From a virus, in the IMG/VR virus record IMGVR_UViG_3300034073_002048, positions 1-45,509 of that record: 45,509 bases of DNA. One strand, 5' to 3'. Of this stretch, positions 7,153 to 14,923 are shown piece by piece. The stretch's first letter is position 1; every line of letters starts with the position of its first letter. Below the pieces are notes generated by a model. That model saw only the letters and a list, made by a program, of their open reading frames with translations. It was not told the DNA's origin and searched no databases. Made by a program: the position numbers and the translations under genes.

Positions 7153-7803
7153 ATGGCATATCAAGATATTACAGGAATACGTTCTGGAAGATTAGTTGCT
7201 GTTTCTTACAGTCATAAGAGTGAAAATAATGGTCATCTGTGGAATTGCATTTGTGACTGCGGAAATAAGTCGGTCGTAGGAGAATCTCAGATTAAAGGAG
7301 GACACACACTGTCTTGTGGTTGTTTAAGAAGAGATCGGTCTAAAGAAGCTGCCACCCATGGGCTGTACGGAACTCCTATTTATAGACGATGGGCTTCGAT
7401 GAAGCAGCGATGTGATAATCCTAAGACAACAAATTTTGAAATTTACGGAGGTAGAGGAATAACCTACGACCCCGCGTGGAAAGATTTTGATGCTTTCTAT
7501 AGAGATATGTCAGAAGGTTTTAGAGATGATTTAGAATTAGACCGTATAGATGTAAATGGAAACTGCTGTAAAGAAAATTGCCGTTGGACAACCCACGAGG
7601 AAAATAATTACAACAAGACTATTCAATCGAATAATATTTCAGGAAAAACTGGAGTATCGTTCGATAAACGTTCTAGTAGATGGAGGAGCTACATTAATTT
7701 TAAAGGTAAGAGGATAGAGCTTGGGAAGTTCATTACCATTGAGATGGCAGTTCAGGCGCGAGAGGAAGCAGAAATTAAATATTATGGATACAACAGAGAT
7801 TAA
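7153..7803 (+). CDS. HNH homing-type endonuclease with AP2-like C-terminal domain
   Basis: 216 aa. N-terminal Cys-rich module (WNCICDCGNKS, then LSCGCLRRD) likely binds zinc. The central HNH core has YGGRGI, LELDRIDVNGNC and ENCRWTT. The C-terminal domain (about residue 158 on: SGKTGVSFDKRSSRW ... AREEAEIKYYG) is an AP2/NUMOD-like DNA-binding unit. Such enzymes nick or cut DNA and spread into cognate genomes. It sits between a truncated and an intact deaminase and overlaps the latter by 20 bases. It is a paralogue of the HNH genes at 11739, 13333 and 32335. Confidence 0.85.
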   Translation: MAYQDITGIRSGRLVAVSYSHKSENNGHLWNCICDCGNKSVVGESQIKGGHTLSCGCLRRDRSKEAATHGLYGTPIYRRWASMKQRCDNPKTTNFEIYGGRGITYDPAWKDFDAFYRDMSEGFRDDLELDRIDVNGNCCKENCRWTTHEENNYNKTIQSNNISGKTGVSFDKRSSRWRSYINFKGKRIELGKFITIEMAVQAREEAEIKYYGYNRD

Positions 7804-8269
7804 GTATAAACACAAACGAGCATACATGGAATGTGCTGAAGCTTTTGCTAAGTGCTCTGTCGGTAAGAGATTGACTGTAGGGACGGTGATTGTAAAAAAT
7901 AACCGTATCATCTCTTGTGGGTATAATGCGCTACCAAAAGCAATTGACGGGCCTCTTGAGGACGAAAATAACGTCACCAAGGCTGAAGTCCGCCATAGTG
8001 AGAAAAGTGCGCTAATGGGGTTGATTCGATCTACTGAAAGTGCAGTTGGTGCTGTGATGTTCTGCACACATGCGTGCTGCAAACCGTGCTCTATTGACAT
8101 CGTTGATGCGGGAATAACACACTTTATCTATAAACATGATTACCGTTGCAAGGAAGGGTTAGAATACTTGAAGAAGAACGGAGTAAAGGTGGAAAAGTTT
8201 GAAGAAAATATTAATGATGACCATCCTTGTAGTAGGGATTCTCCTAACAACGAACAAGAGTGTTGTTGA
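7784..8269 (+). CDS. deoxycytidylate (dCMP) deaminase
   Basis: 161 aa. KRAYMECAEAFAKCS, then VGTVIVKNNRIISCGYNALP, is the family N-terminus. The zinc site is HSEKSAL (HxE) with HACCKPCS supplying the two Cys of the CxxC element, where Cys replaces the usual Pro. It converts dCMP to dUMP for dTTP synthesis. The start is uncertain: ATG 7784 lies inside the HNH gene and has no good ribosome site, as expected if the HNH cassette replaced the original upstream region. The tail (DDHPCSRDSPNNEQECC) is Cys-rich and overlaps the next gene. Confidence 0.8.
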   Translation: MDTTEIKYKHKRAYMECAEAFAKCSVGKRLTVGTVIVKNNRIISCGYNALPKAIDGPLEDENNVTKAEVRHSEKSALMGLIRSTESAVGAVMFCTHACCKPCSIDIVDAGITHFIYKHDYRCKEGLEYLKKNGVKVEKFEENINDDHPCSRDSPNNEQECC

Positions 8270-8705
8270 GGGGATTCCTACGGAATCCGGGGCCTCTTCT
8301 GATGACTACTACAAAGCCTTGTGCTTGAAGAGTTTGAAATGTAAGCTCTTGGCTGAAGGGGGCTACTATGAGGCGAGAGGGGAATCTGATGAAGGCGTGG
8401 CTGCTGTAATGTTTGTGATCCTCAACCGTGTGAAGCATCCTACGAGGTGGCCTTCTACTGTTGCAGAAGTTCTGTCGCAAAAGTTGCAATTTAGCTACAA
8501 GCATGATGGTCAGATGAAGAAAGGTTTTGCAGAGAAGGAACAGTACGATAGAATTCTTGTGATTGCCGCGAAAGTGGTTACTGGTGCAATAGACTCTCCA
8601 GTAGGAGAAGCTACACACTACCACACAACCAGCATCAAAGTTCCTAAGTGGGCTAAGAAGAAAAGAAAGGTGGCTACAATTGGAGAACATGTATTCTATG
8701 AATGA
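8199..8705 (+). CDS. SleB-type cell wall hydrolase, secreted
   Basis: 168 aa from TTG 8199, which has AAAGGTGG 6 bases upstream; ATG 8214 is an alternative. The N-terminal ILMMTILVVGILLTT is a signal peptide or anchor. The hydrolase domain has GGYYEARGESDEGVAAVMFV with the family's catalytic Glu in EARGE, then ILNRV, FSY, ATHYHT and a C-terminal GEHVFYE. SleB-like enzymes cleave peptidoglycan glycan strands. No holin or spanin is seen beside it, so a role in lysis is possible but unproven. Confidence 0.8.
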   Translation: MKKILMMTILVVGILLTTNKSVVEGIPTESGASSDDYYKALCLKSLKCKLLAEGGYYEARGESDEGVAAVMFVILNRVKHPTRWPSTVAEVLSQKLQFSYKHDGQMKKGFAEKEQYDRILVIAAKVVTGAIDSPVGEATHYHTTSIKVPKWAKKKRKVATIGEHVFYE

Positions 8706-8886
8706 ACAACTTACAATGGACGACATTAAGTTACATGATGTCTGGATGATGAAGTGTGGTACAATAGTTCAAATCACTGTACTGCATGGAGGTTACACAG
8801 ACAAGCCGTTTCAAGTAAGGCGTGCAGGTAGTTTGCACAACTGGGCGATGAATTTTCATCGTTTGGATTACAAAATTTCTGAATAA
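8698..8886 (+). CDS. hypothetical protein, 62 aa
   Basis: ATG 8698 overlaps the end of the hydrolase gene; a TTG at 8680 with GGAG nearby is an alternative. Begins MNEQLTMDDIKLHDVWMMK. Small beta-rich protein, unrecognised. Confidence 0.5.
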   Translation: MNEQLTMDDIKLHDVWMMKCGTIVQITVLHGGYTDKPFQVRRAGSLHNWAMNFHRLDYKISE

Positions 8887-8897
8887 AGGAGAGAATT

Positions 8898-9269
8898 ATG
8901 GAATTTGCAATTTTTGTTTGGGTGGCTAGTGTGATTGGTAAATTGGCAGGTTTCTTTACTGGAGCTGCGATTTTGTTTGCAGCAGTGGTGGCAGTTGATA
9001 TTATTTGTACAGCTAGCCATAATGGAGTGTACGATGAAAAGAAGAAGTATCCGTTTCAAAAGCGTTGGGGTAAGTGGTGTACATTTATCGCTGCATTTCT
9101 TATGCTAATCGCTTCTCTTCTTCCTTCTGAAAAGACAATGTATGTGATGGCTGGGGCATGGGCTGGGCAAAAGATGGTGGAATCTGAAGCAGCAGGGAAG
9201 GTGATGAAAATCATCAACCTGAAGTTGGATGAATATTTGCAAGAAGCAGAGAAAGAGTTGAAGAAATGA
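8898..9269 (+). CDS. membrane protein, 123 aa
   Basis: AAAGGAGAGAATT precedes the ATG. Hydrophobic segments at about residues 3-15, 18-36 and 59-77, then a helical tail (AAGKVMKIINLKLDEYLQEA). Unrecognised. Confidence 0.7.
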   Translation: MEFAIFVWVASVIGKLAGFFTGAAILFAAVVAVDIICTASHNGVYDEKKKYPFQKRWGKWCTFIAAFLMLIASLLPSEKTMYVMAGAWAGQKMVESEAAGKVMKIINLKLDEYLQEAEKELKK

Positions 9270-9568
9270 AACATACACTAACTGCGGTTGTCTATGACAA
9301 AAGAGGAAGACCTCTTTCGATTGGGCAGAATTCATACACACGTACTCACCCAAGACAGGCTGCTATTGCTGCTAAAGTAGGACTTCCTGAGAAGAAATTT
9401 GTGCATGCGGAATTTGTAGCCATTACAAAATGTAGAGACTTGAAGAAAGCACACAAGATTGTGATTACGAGGTATAATAAGCAAGGTGAGCCAGTGAACG
9501 CTAAACCTTGTCCGGTGTGTATGGAGCTTATCAGGATTAGTGGCATTAAAGAAATCGAACATACTTGA
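9266..9568 (+). CDS. cytidine/deoxycytidylate deaminase-superfamily protein
   Basis: 100 aa. Contains HAEFVAI (zinc His plus catalytic Glu) and KPCPVCMELIRISGI (PCxxC), the two zinc motifs of the superfamily in the right order. It is short and lacks the nucleotide-specific parts of the dCMP deaminase at 7784, so the substrate is unknown. ATGA overlap with the preceding gene. Confidence 0.75.
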   Translation: MKHTLTAVVYDKRGRPLSIGQNSYTRTHPRQAAIAAKVGLPEKKFVHAEFVAITKCRDLKKAHKIVITRYNKQGEPVNAKPCPVCMELIRISGIKEIEHT

Positions 9569-9579
9569 AAGGAGCACAT

Positions 9580-9750
9580 GTGAAGGTGTATCTATGTTAT
9601 GAGCAATATTTCGATGGGTGTGATTTTTGGCCTAAATTGCAGGTTGTTTTTGACACAGAAGATAAAGCATGGCGATGGGAGATTGAAAAAGGTATAGAGA
9701 ACACCTGCGAGAATACTAGCTTTTACTATGAAGAATGGGAGGTTGAATAA
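9580..9750 (+). CDS. hypothetical protein, 56 aa
   Basis: GTG 9580 is chosen because GAAAGGAG lies just upstream. Acidic and aromatic (YEQYFDGCDFW, FYYEEWEVE). Its TAA overlaps the next ATG. Confidence 0.5.
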   Translation: MKVYLCYEQYFDGCDFWPKLQVVFDTEDKAWRWEIEKGIENTCENTSFYYEEWEVE

Positions 9751-10007
9751 TGAAATTTGAAACAGAAGTGAAGCCAACTCCAAAGCAACTCGCAGAAGCT
9801 TTTTGGAATATGTACGATGATGAGCAAGTGGAGTTCTTTGCTGAACTTTTCAATGCTGCAGGTATGGGAGAAAGCTACTACAACTTTGAGTTGCAAGCAT
9901 TCCATATCCACGATAAAATTCGTAGTACGGAAAATGAGGAAGCTAAAGAAGCGTTGATGTCTTTGGCTGCACCATTCTTCTATCACACACTCAACGACAC
10001 TTATTGA
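9750..10007 (+). CDS. hypothetical protein, 85 aa
   Basis: KPTPKQLAEAFWNMYDDEQ then EFFAELFN resembles a small helical phage protein seen in many genomes, with no assigned function. Confidence 0.65.
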   Translation: MKFETEVKPTPKQLAEAFWNMYDDEQVEFFAELFNAAGMGESYYNFELQAFHIHDKIRSTENEEAKEALMSLAAPFFYHTLNDTY

Positions 10008-10018
10008 AAGGACTGTAT

Positions 10019-10249
10019 ATGAAAGTATTTGTTTGGAAAAGTTATGGTGAACTAGATATTCGAGACATCTCGACTCAGGAGCAAAAGACATTACTGAAGA
10101 TTGAGTTAGTTAAAGCTTTGCAGTCTGAAGGAGAGACAGATGTTGACGAATCCATGTCTCTTGGAGGTGTTATTGACTTGGTTTATGACCAACTAGGCAA
10201 TAGTGATGTATTCGAGCATGGTACTGGTATTTATAAGGTGAAAGGATAA
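10019..10249 (+). CDS. hypothetical protein, 76 aa
   Basis: ATG 10019 follows GAAAGGACTGTAT. Begins MKVFVWKSYGELDIRDIS. Unrecognised. The DNA ligase gene starts 2 bases after its stop. Confidence 0.6.
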   Translation: MKVFVWKSYGELDIRDISTQEQKTLLKIELVKALQSEGETDVDESMSLGGVIDLVYDQLGNSDVFEHGTGIYKVKG

Positions 10250-10251
10250 GT

Positions 10252-11358
10252 ATGTACGAGAAGGTTACACTATACACAAAACAAGGTGTAAAATTCCGCC
10301 AATGGTCGGTTTGGACAGAAGGTGCTGAAGTTATTGTTGAACACGGTCAGTTGGACAGTAAGCTAACACAAAAGCGTTACACAGCAGAACCTAGGAATGT
10401 TGGCCGCGCCAATGCCACTACGGCAGAAGAGCAAGCTACACAAGAGGCTGAAGCTAAGGTTGTAAAGCAGCTCAAAAGCGGGTATTACCACACAATCGAA
10501 GAAGCAACAGAACATGTAGAATTCACGCCTATGAAAGCTCAGAATAGTGATGATTACAAGCACAAGCTAGTGTTTCCTTGCTATATTCAACCAAAGCTTA
10601 ATGGTCAACGCTTGATGATTGATAAGAATGGTAATGCTTGGTCAAAACAAGGAGAACCGTTAGAACTCCCTGAGCACTGGAAAAACGTAAAAGAAATTGC
10701 AAAAACTTTTGGTGGGTTAGATGGGGAGATTTACGCAGGACTGGAAAATCGTGGTGGTTTGTCTCTTCAACAAATTATTTCTGCTTTTCGTAAACCAAAC
10801 AAAGATACTCAAAAGCTAAAACTGTTTGTCTATGACCTACCACTTAACAATCTGACGTTTAATTTACGACAAGCAATTATGTTTCAAATAGAAGAAGAAT
10901 ATGATGTAAGTGATATTGTCATTGTAGCTCCAACAGTTGTGCAAAACTGGGAAGAGGCAGTGAGTATTGCGAAATCTTATGTTAAGCAAGGTTACGAAGG
11001 TGCAATCTTGCGGAACTTTGATGGGATGTACGAATTCGGTAAACGTTCTTACGATCTGCAGAAACTTAAGTTTCGATTGGATGCCGAGGCCGTTGTTGTG
11101 TCTGTGACACAAGACAAGAATGGTGACGGTGTTCTTCTGTGTCAAGCTATCAACGGTAAGCAAACTGGTGTACAATTCGAGTGTCTTATGCGTAAGGATG
11201 CTGATCCTAATATCAACTACCGGAAGTATTCTAATGCTTTGCTGTTGATTGGTAAAACGATCACATATGAGTATGAAGAGCTTTCAGACAAAGGTGTTCC
11301 GACGAAGCCTGTGGCAGTTAGTTTGCGGGAAATGGTTGGTAATGAAGGTCGTTATTAA
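10252..11358 (+). CDS. ATP-dependent DNA ligase with N-terminal WGR-like domain
   Basis: 368 aa. Residues 1-75 look like a WGR domain (RQWSVWTEGAEVIVEHGQL), a DNA-binding module fused to several phage ligases. The nucleotidyltransferase core follows: motif I PKLNGQR with the adenylated Lys at about 115 (Asn replaces the usual Asp of KxDG), GLDGEIY (motif III), EGAILRN (motif IV), LQKLKF (motif V), then an OB-like C-terminal part. It seals nicks during replication, recombination and repair, using ATP. Confidence 0.85.
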   Translation: MYEKVTLYTKQGVKFRQWSVWTEGAEVIVEHGQLDSKLTQKRYTAEPRNVGRANATTAEEQATQEAEAKVVKQLKSGYYHTIEEATEHVEFTPMKAQNSDDYKHKLVFPCYIQPKLNGQRLMIDKNGNAWSKQGEPLELPEHWKNVKEIAKTFGGLDGEIYAGLENRGGLSLQQIISAFRKPNKDTQKLKLFVYDLPLNNLTFNLRQAIMFQIEEEYDVSDIVIVAPTVVQNWEEAVSIAKSYVKQGYEGAILRNFDGMYEFGKRSYDLQKLKFRLDAEAVVVSVTQDKNGDGVLLCQAINGKQTGVQFECLMRKDADPNINYRKYSNALLLIGKTITYEYEELSDKGVPTKPVAVSLREMVGNEGRY

Positions 11359-11367
11359 GGAGGAAAT

Positions 11368-11727
11368 ATGCTGAAGTTTGAAAAAGTAAATATGGTGGAT
11401 GTTGGTGATTGGGATGCGTTAGTTGAAGAAACTTATGGAAAGCCTTATAGCTTCCAACAACAAGATGGTTGTAAGCCAAGAGGAGTGGAGCACTTCAGTG
11501 TTCCGAATCATTATCCGTGGGACTATGAAAATGACACACTCCCTTATAAAATCAACGGGGAAGAAATGGGAGTGAGTTTTAAAGAATGGTTGTCAACAAA
11601 CCCGACTGCTTATAAGGATATTTTCTGGGAGAGGAATTTTTACCTAGCACTAGAGATTCTTGCAGATGACCTATATCAGAGGGGTTTGATTCCAGAAGGT
11701 GAATATACAATTAACGTTGATTGGTAA
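11368..11727 (+). CDS. hypothetical protein, 119 aa
   Basis: AAGGAGGAAAT precedes the ATG. Contains SFQQQDGCKPRG and YPWDYENDTLPY; soluble. Unrecognised. An HNH gene follows. Confidence 0.65.
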   Translation: MLKFEKVNMVDVGDWDALVEETYGKPYSFQQQDGCKPRGVEHFSVPNHYPWDYENDTLPYKINGEEMGVSFKEWLSTNPTAYKDIFWERNFYLALEILADDLYQRGLIPEGEYTINVDW

Positions 11728-11738
11728 GGAGGAAATGT

Positions 11739-12434
11739 ATGAGTGGACGAAGACCGACACTATTAAAAGATGAGACAGGAAAGGTATATGGAAAGTGGAC
11801 AGTCCTTCATCTAGACGAAGAATCTGATGTTAATACAAGGCATTGGGTCTGTAGATGTGAGTGCGGTACGGTTAAATCTGTTAGAGGACAAAGTTTAAGG
11901 GAGGGGAAAAACACTCAGTGCAAGGCATGCTGTTCAAAAGAACGTGCAGCGGCAAATGTAAAACACGGGGCACTGATTAAAGGAAAAGACAGGAAAACAT
12001 TCTATTCCTATGAAGCAATGTTAGCGAGATGTTTTAGAGAGGATAACCTCAACTATGAGAACTACGGGGGTCGTGGAATAACAGTATGTGCCAGGTGGAT
12101 GGAAGATGGTGGGAAAGGATATTTAAATTTTCACGAAGATATGGGAGAGCGCCCTAACAAACATGTTTTAGATCGAATAGATCCAAACAAAAATTATGAG
12201 CCCGATAATTGCAGATGGGTTACTGGCTCTGAAAGTTCTTACAATAGGAGACGGTCCAAAAATAATCTATCGGGACGTACTGGGGTTACGTGGAACAAAG
12301 CCAGAGAATTGTGGTTAGCTACAATTTATATTAACTACAAAACAATTCAACTAGGGGCTTTTGATAGTTTTGAAGATGCTGTGAAAGCCAGGGAAGAAGC
12401 AGAGATGAATTATTGGGGTTACACTAAAGAATGA
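11739..12434 (+). CDS. HNH homing-type endonuclease with AP2-like domain
   Basis: 231 aa from ATG 11739 (AAGGAGGAAATGT upstream). N-terminal zinc-type module (WVCRCECGTVKS, QCKACC), HNH core (YGGRGITVCARW, LDRIDPNKNYEPDNCRW) and C-terminal AP2-like unit (SGRTGVTWNKARELW ... AREEAEMNYWGY). Close paralogue of the proteins at 7153 and 13333. Unlike those two sites, no truncated neighbour is recognisable here. Confidence 0.85.
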   Translation: MSGRRPTLLKDETGKVYGKWTVLHLDEESDVNTRHWVCRCECGTVKSVRGQSLREGKNTQCKACCSKERAAANVKHGALIKGKDRKTFYSYEAMLARCFREDNLNYENYGGRGITVCARWMEDGGKGYLNFHEDMGERPNKHVLDRIDPNKNYEPDNCRWVTGSESSYNRRRSKNNLSGRTGVTWNKARELWLATIYINYKTIQLGAFDSFEDAVKAREEAEMNYWGYTKE

Positions 12435-12445
12435 AAGGAAATAAT

Positions 12446-12700
12446 ATGTCAAAAGACGGGATTGCCAAAATCCAAAACGTAGGGCAAGATGCTTCTGGTC
12501 AAACAGTGATCTACGTTCAAGGCACAAGTTCAGAAATTGCTGACACGAAGTTTTCAATGAAGATTCCAGATGGACCTTATGCTTTCTATAATCTGGAGGT
12601 AGCTAAGAAGCTAAAAGGTATGCAAGTAATTTTCACTTACTTGTCCACAAACGATGTTCGTGTGCCGCGTAGCATTACGTTTAAATCTGTGGTAGAGTAA
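12446..12700 (+). CDS. hypothetical protein, 84 aa
   Basis: ATG 12446 is preferred to the upstream in-frame ATG 12431 because AAAGGAAATAAT lies between them. Beta-rich (VGQDASGQTVIYVQGTSSE). Unrecognised. Confidence 0.6.
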   Translation: MSKDGIAKIQNVGQDASGQTVIYVQGTSSEIADTKFSMKIPDGPYAFYNLEVAKKLKGMQVIFTYLSTNDVRVPRSITFKSVVE

Positions 12701-12724
12701 TTAGTCTAGTAGACTAATTTGTTT
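12700..12724 (+). terminator. hairpin, probable weak terminator
   Basis: ATTAGTCT (12700-12707), loop AGT, AGACTAAT (12711-12718), then TTTGTTTAAT, directly after the stop codon. Confidence 0.5.
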
Positions 12725-12740
12725 AATAAAGGAGAGAAGT

Positions 12741-12908
12741 ATGTTGGATGAACTACTGATTAAGAAGTATGATTTGAAGAATCGGCTAGCACTTCTAAAT
12801 TCTGAGTGGAAAGAACTCGAAGATGACCTTCGTTGGTTAAAAGAGGATTACGAAGAGCTTGAAGAAGAACTGGCCCGCGTTGAGCAAGAAATTCAGGAGG
12901 AAATGTAA
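12741..12908 (+). CDS. short coiled-coil protein, 55 aa
   Basis: AAAGGAGAGAAGT precedes the ATG. Nearly all helical and highly charged (WKELEDDLRWLKEDYEELEE), with clear heptads. Stop overlaps the next start (TAATG). No family. Confidence 0.6.
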   Translation: MLDELLIKKYDLKNRLALLNSEWKELEDDLRWLKEDYEELEEELARVEQEIQEEM

Positions 12909-13201
12909 TGGCTAAAGTTTGGAAGAAGCTTACGGTAACTTTGACAAAAGAAATGACAGTAGGTGTAGATGAAGAGTGTCTGACGCCAGAGGCTCTGGAG
13001 TTGTTCTCCAATCATTTTTGGAGAGTCAGCGACCCAGATGAAATCTTTGATACAATCGGTGATCAGTATGTACGTAATGGTGCTAATTTCATCGAAGGTG
13101 TGGGTAAGGTTTCCAGTTGGAATCCAGAAATGCCTATCCAGATTATTGATGATTTCGAGGACACAGAAGTAGAGATTGCAGACGCTAAGGAGGAAATGTG
13201 A
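12908..13201 (+). CDS. hypothetical protein, 97 aa
   Basis: Begins MAKVWKKLTVTLTKEMTVG; the middle VSDPDEIFDTIGDQYVRNG is conserved-looking; acidic tail. Unrecognised. Its stop overlaps the ATG of the nucleotidyltransferase fragment. Confidence 0.6.
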   Translation: MAKVWKKLTVTLTKEMTVGVDEECLTPEALELFSNHFWRVSDPDEIFDTIGDQYVRNGANFIEGVGKVSSWNPEMPIQIIDDFEDTEVEIADAKEEM

Positions 13202-13329
13202 TGTACGAGTTTGAGAAGGCTAAGATTAAGCAATCAATTGGTGTTGATGTCTATGACATGCTGAAAGACTTGAAGTGTGTTCTGGCAGGTGGAGCTATCA
13301 CTTCTATCTTTACAGGGAAAGAAGTCTAG
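13201..13329 (+). pseudogene. nucleotidyltransferase-like 5' fragment, truncated before an HNH gene
   Basis: 42 codons ending in TAG 13327-13329. The end, KCVLAGGAITSIFTGKEV, matches the opening GG motif of nucleotidyltransferase-fold proteins, which normally continue into a D-x-D catalytic pair; here the frame stops just before that pair. The HNH gene begins 3 bases later and an intact relative (ILAGGAPRDWYFN, DLDF) follows it. This is the same arrangement as at 7063-8269. Confidence 0.65.
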
Positions 13330-13332
13330 ATA

Positions 13333-14022
13333 ATGTCTAAGAGAGATATTGATGTAACAGGTCAAATCTTTTCTAGACTGACTGTAGTGGGAAGGGGTGC
13401 GCCATATTTCCCTCCGAGCGGACAAAAACCTATCCCAAGATGGATTTGTAATTGTGAATGTGGTAATACTGTAGAGGTTGGAATCTATCAACTCCTGTCT
13501 AAGCACACTGAATCTTGTGGTTGTTTGCGAAAAGAGATTGCAGATAAAAATAGGACTAAGCATGGGATGAAGCATTCACGAATTTATAACATCCATCAGA
13601 ATATGTTGGCTAGGTGCAATAGAAAGAGCCTTCCTGCTTACGAGGATTACGGAGCTAGAGGAATAACTGTGTGCGATAGGTGGATGGAAGAGGCCCCAAG
13701 TGGATTTCTAAATTTCTTAGAAGATATGGGCGAGCCTACGAATGACTCATTAGAACTTGATAGAATTGATAACGAAAAAGGGTACTGCAAAGAAAATTGT
13801 AGGTGGACAAATAGGACAGAACAGTGCTATAACCAACGAAAGAGGAAAGACAACAAAACAGGGCGAACAGGAGTTTCTTGGAAAGAGTCTATAAATAAGT
13901 ATCAAGTAGTTATTTCAAAAGATGGTAAGAACATCTATCTCGGGGTATACTCAAGCTTTGAACAAGCGTGTAAAGTGAGAGAAGAGGCTGAGATAGGTCT
14001 GTACGGATACGTAAAGGAGTAG
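13333..14022 (+). CDS. HNH homing-type endonuclease with AP2-like domain
   Basis: 229 aa. Zinc-type module (WICNCECGNTVEV, SCGCLRKE), HNH core (YGARGITVCDRW, LELDRIDNEKGYCKENCRW) and AP2-like C-terminus (TGRTGVSWKESINKY ... REEAEIGLYGY). The ribosome site is weak (AGGGAAAGAAG). It lies between a truncated and an intact nucleotidyltransferase-like gene. Confidence 0.85.
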   Translation: MSKRDIDVTGQIFSRLTVVGRGAPYFPPSGQKPIPRWICNCECGNTVEVGIYQLLSKHTESCGCLRKEIADKNRTKHGMKHSRIYNIHQNMLARCNRKSLPAYEDYGARGITVCDRWMEEAPSGFLNFLEDMGEPTNDSLELDRIDNEKGYCKENCRWTNRTEQCYNQRKRKDNKTGRTGVSWKESINKYQVVISKDGKNIYLGVYSSFEQACKVREEAEIGLYGYVKE

Positions 14023-14025
14023 AAA

Positions 14026-14598
14026 ATGGAAACTATCGAAAATCAAAAGCGTGTAGCTAAGAAAATTCTGGAAAAGCTGTCTATCATTGATCCGTATGCC
14101 ATTCTTGCTGGAGGTGCTCCTCGTGATTGGTATTTCAACGAAGAAGCTAAAGACCTGGATTTCTACTACTACACGCAAGAGCGTACAATGGGTGCAAGTA
14201 GTAAACAACTGGAATTCTTCTTCCCCAAGGTTATTCCTTCTTTGCAAGGAGATGGTGATTGGAAGCTATACGAACATATGCCTGGATTGAAGCGTGTTTG
14301 GAATACAACAATTGAAGGCATCCCTGTTCAATTCATTCAGATGGATTCAGAGGAAGCTCGGAGAAACGTTGTAGAGAACATGGACGTATCTATTTGCAAG
14401 ATTTCAATGAATCGTTTTGAGACAACTTTGCACAAGGATTTCAAATTGACAGTTGGAAGCGGTAAAATGTTTTTGAAGGAAGGATATTCTTGGAACGACC
14501 CTCACCCTACAAAAATGATTGAGAAGTACAAAGAAAAGTTCGGGACAACGTATTCTCGTGAAAGTGCAGTGGACTGGATGATTGCTAAAGTGGTTTAA
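14026..14598 (+). CDS. nucleotidyltransferase-fold protein
   Basis: 190 aa. AILAGGAPRDW followed about 10 residues later by KDLDFYYY fits the G-G ... D-x-D pattern of the polymerase-beta-type nucleotidyltransferase fold (compare the GGxxRD ... DxD of the polyA polymerase/CCA enzyme head). Such phage proteins are common, and substrate and activity are unknown. AAGGAGTAGAAA precedes the ATG. Confidence 0.65.
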   Translation: METIENQKRVAKKILEKLSIIDPYAILAGGAPRDWYFNEEAKDLDFYYYTQERTMGASSKQLEFFFPKVIPSLQGDGDWKLYEHMPGLKRVWNTTIEGIPVQFIQMDSEEARRNVVENMDVSICKISMNRFETTLHKDFKLTVGSGKMFLKEGYSWNDPHPTKMIEKYKEKFGTTYSRESAVDWMIAKVV

Positions 14599-14599
14599 T

Positions 14600-14923
14600 A
14601 TGTACTACACAGAACTTCCTGAACTAGATGCTGCAAGATGGGAGGATAGTTTGGAAGCTCAACAAGACTTGTTTGAAAAGCTTTGTGAACAGAAAGCTAC
14701 ACTCCCTGAATACGACCCATTTACAATGGAACATTTGTACGAGTCTTTGTGCTACACTACAAAGGAACAAGACAAGAAAGTAGAAGAAGCTATGAGAGCT
14801 TTTGATAAGTCAAATAGTCTTGAAGATGCTTTCTTGTTAGCTTCTTTGTTAATTGGGTTGACAACATCTCTTCAAAACAATAGAATTGAAGAAGATGTGA
14901 TTAAAGAAATGAAAGGAATGTAA
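14600..14923 (+). CDS. hypothetical protein, 107 aa
   Basis: ATG 14600 immediately follows the preceding gene's TAA. Acidic helical protein (TKEQDKKVEEAMRAF). Unrecognised. Its TAA overlaps the RNA ligase start. Confidence 0.6.
   Translation: MYYTELPELDAARWEDSLEAQQDLFEKLCEQKATLPEYDPFTMEHLYESLCYTTKEQDKKVEEAMRAFDKSNSLEDAFLLASLLIGLTTSLQNNRIEEDVIKEMKGM

Noticed and set aside
7063-8269. Group I intron in a dCMP deaminase gene, with the HNH gene as intron ORF
   Set aside because: The downstream gene has its own complete N-terminus homologous to the fragment, so joining the two would duplicate sequence; no intron-like flanks were evident.
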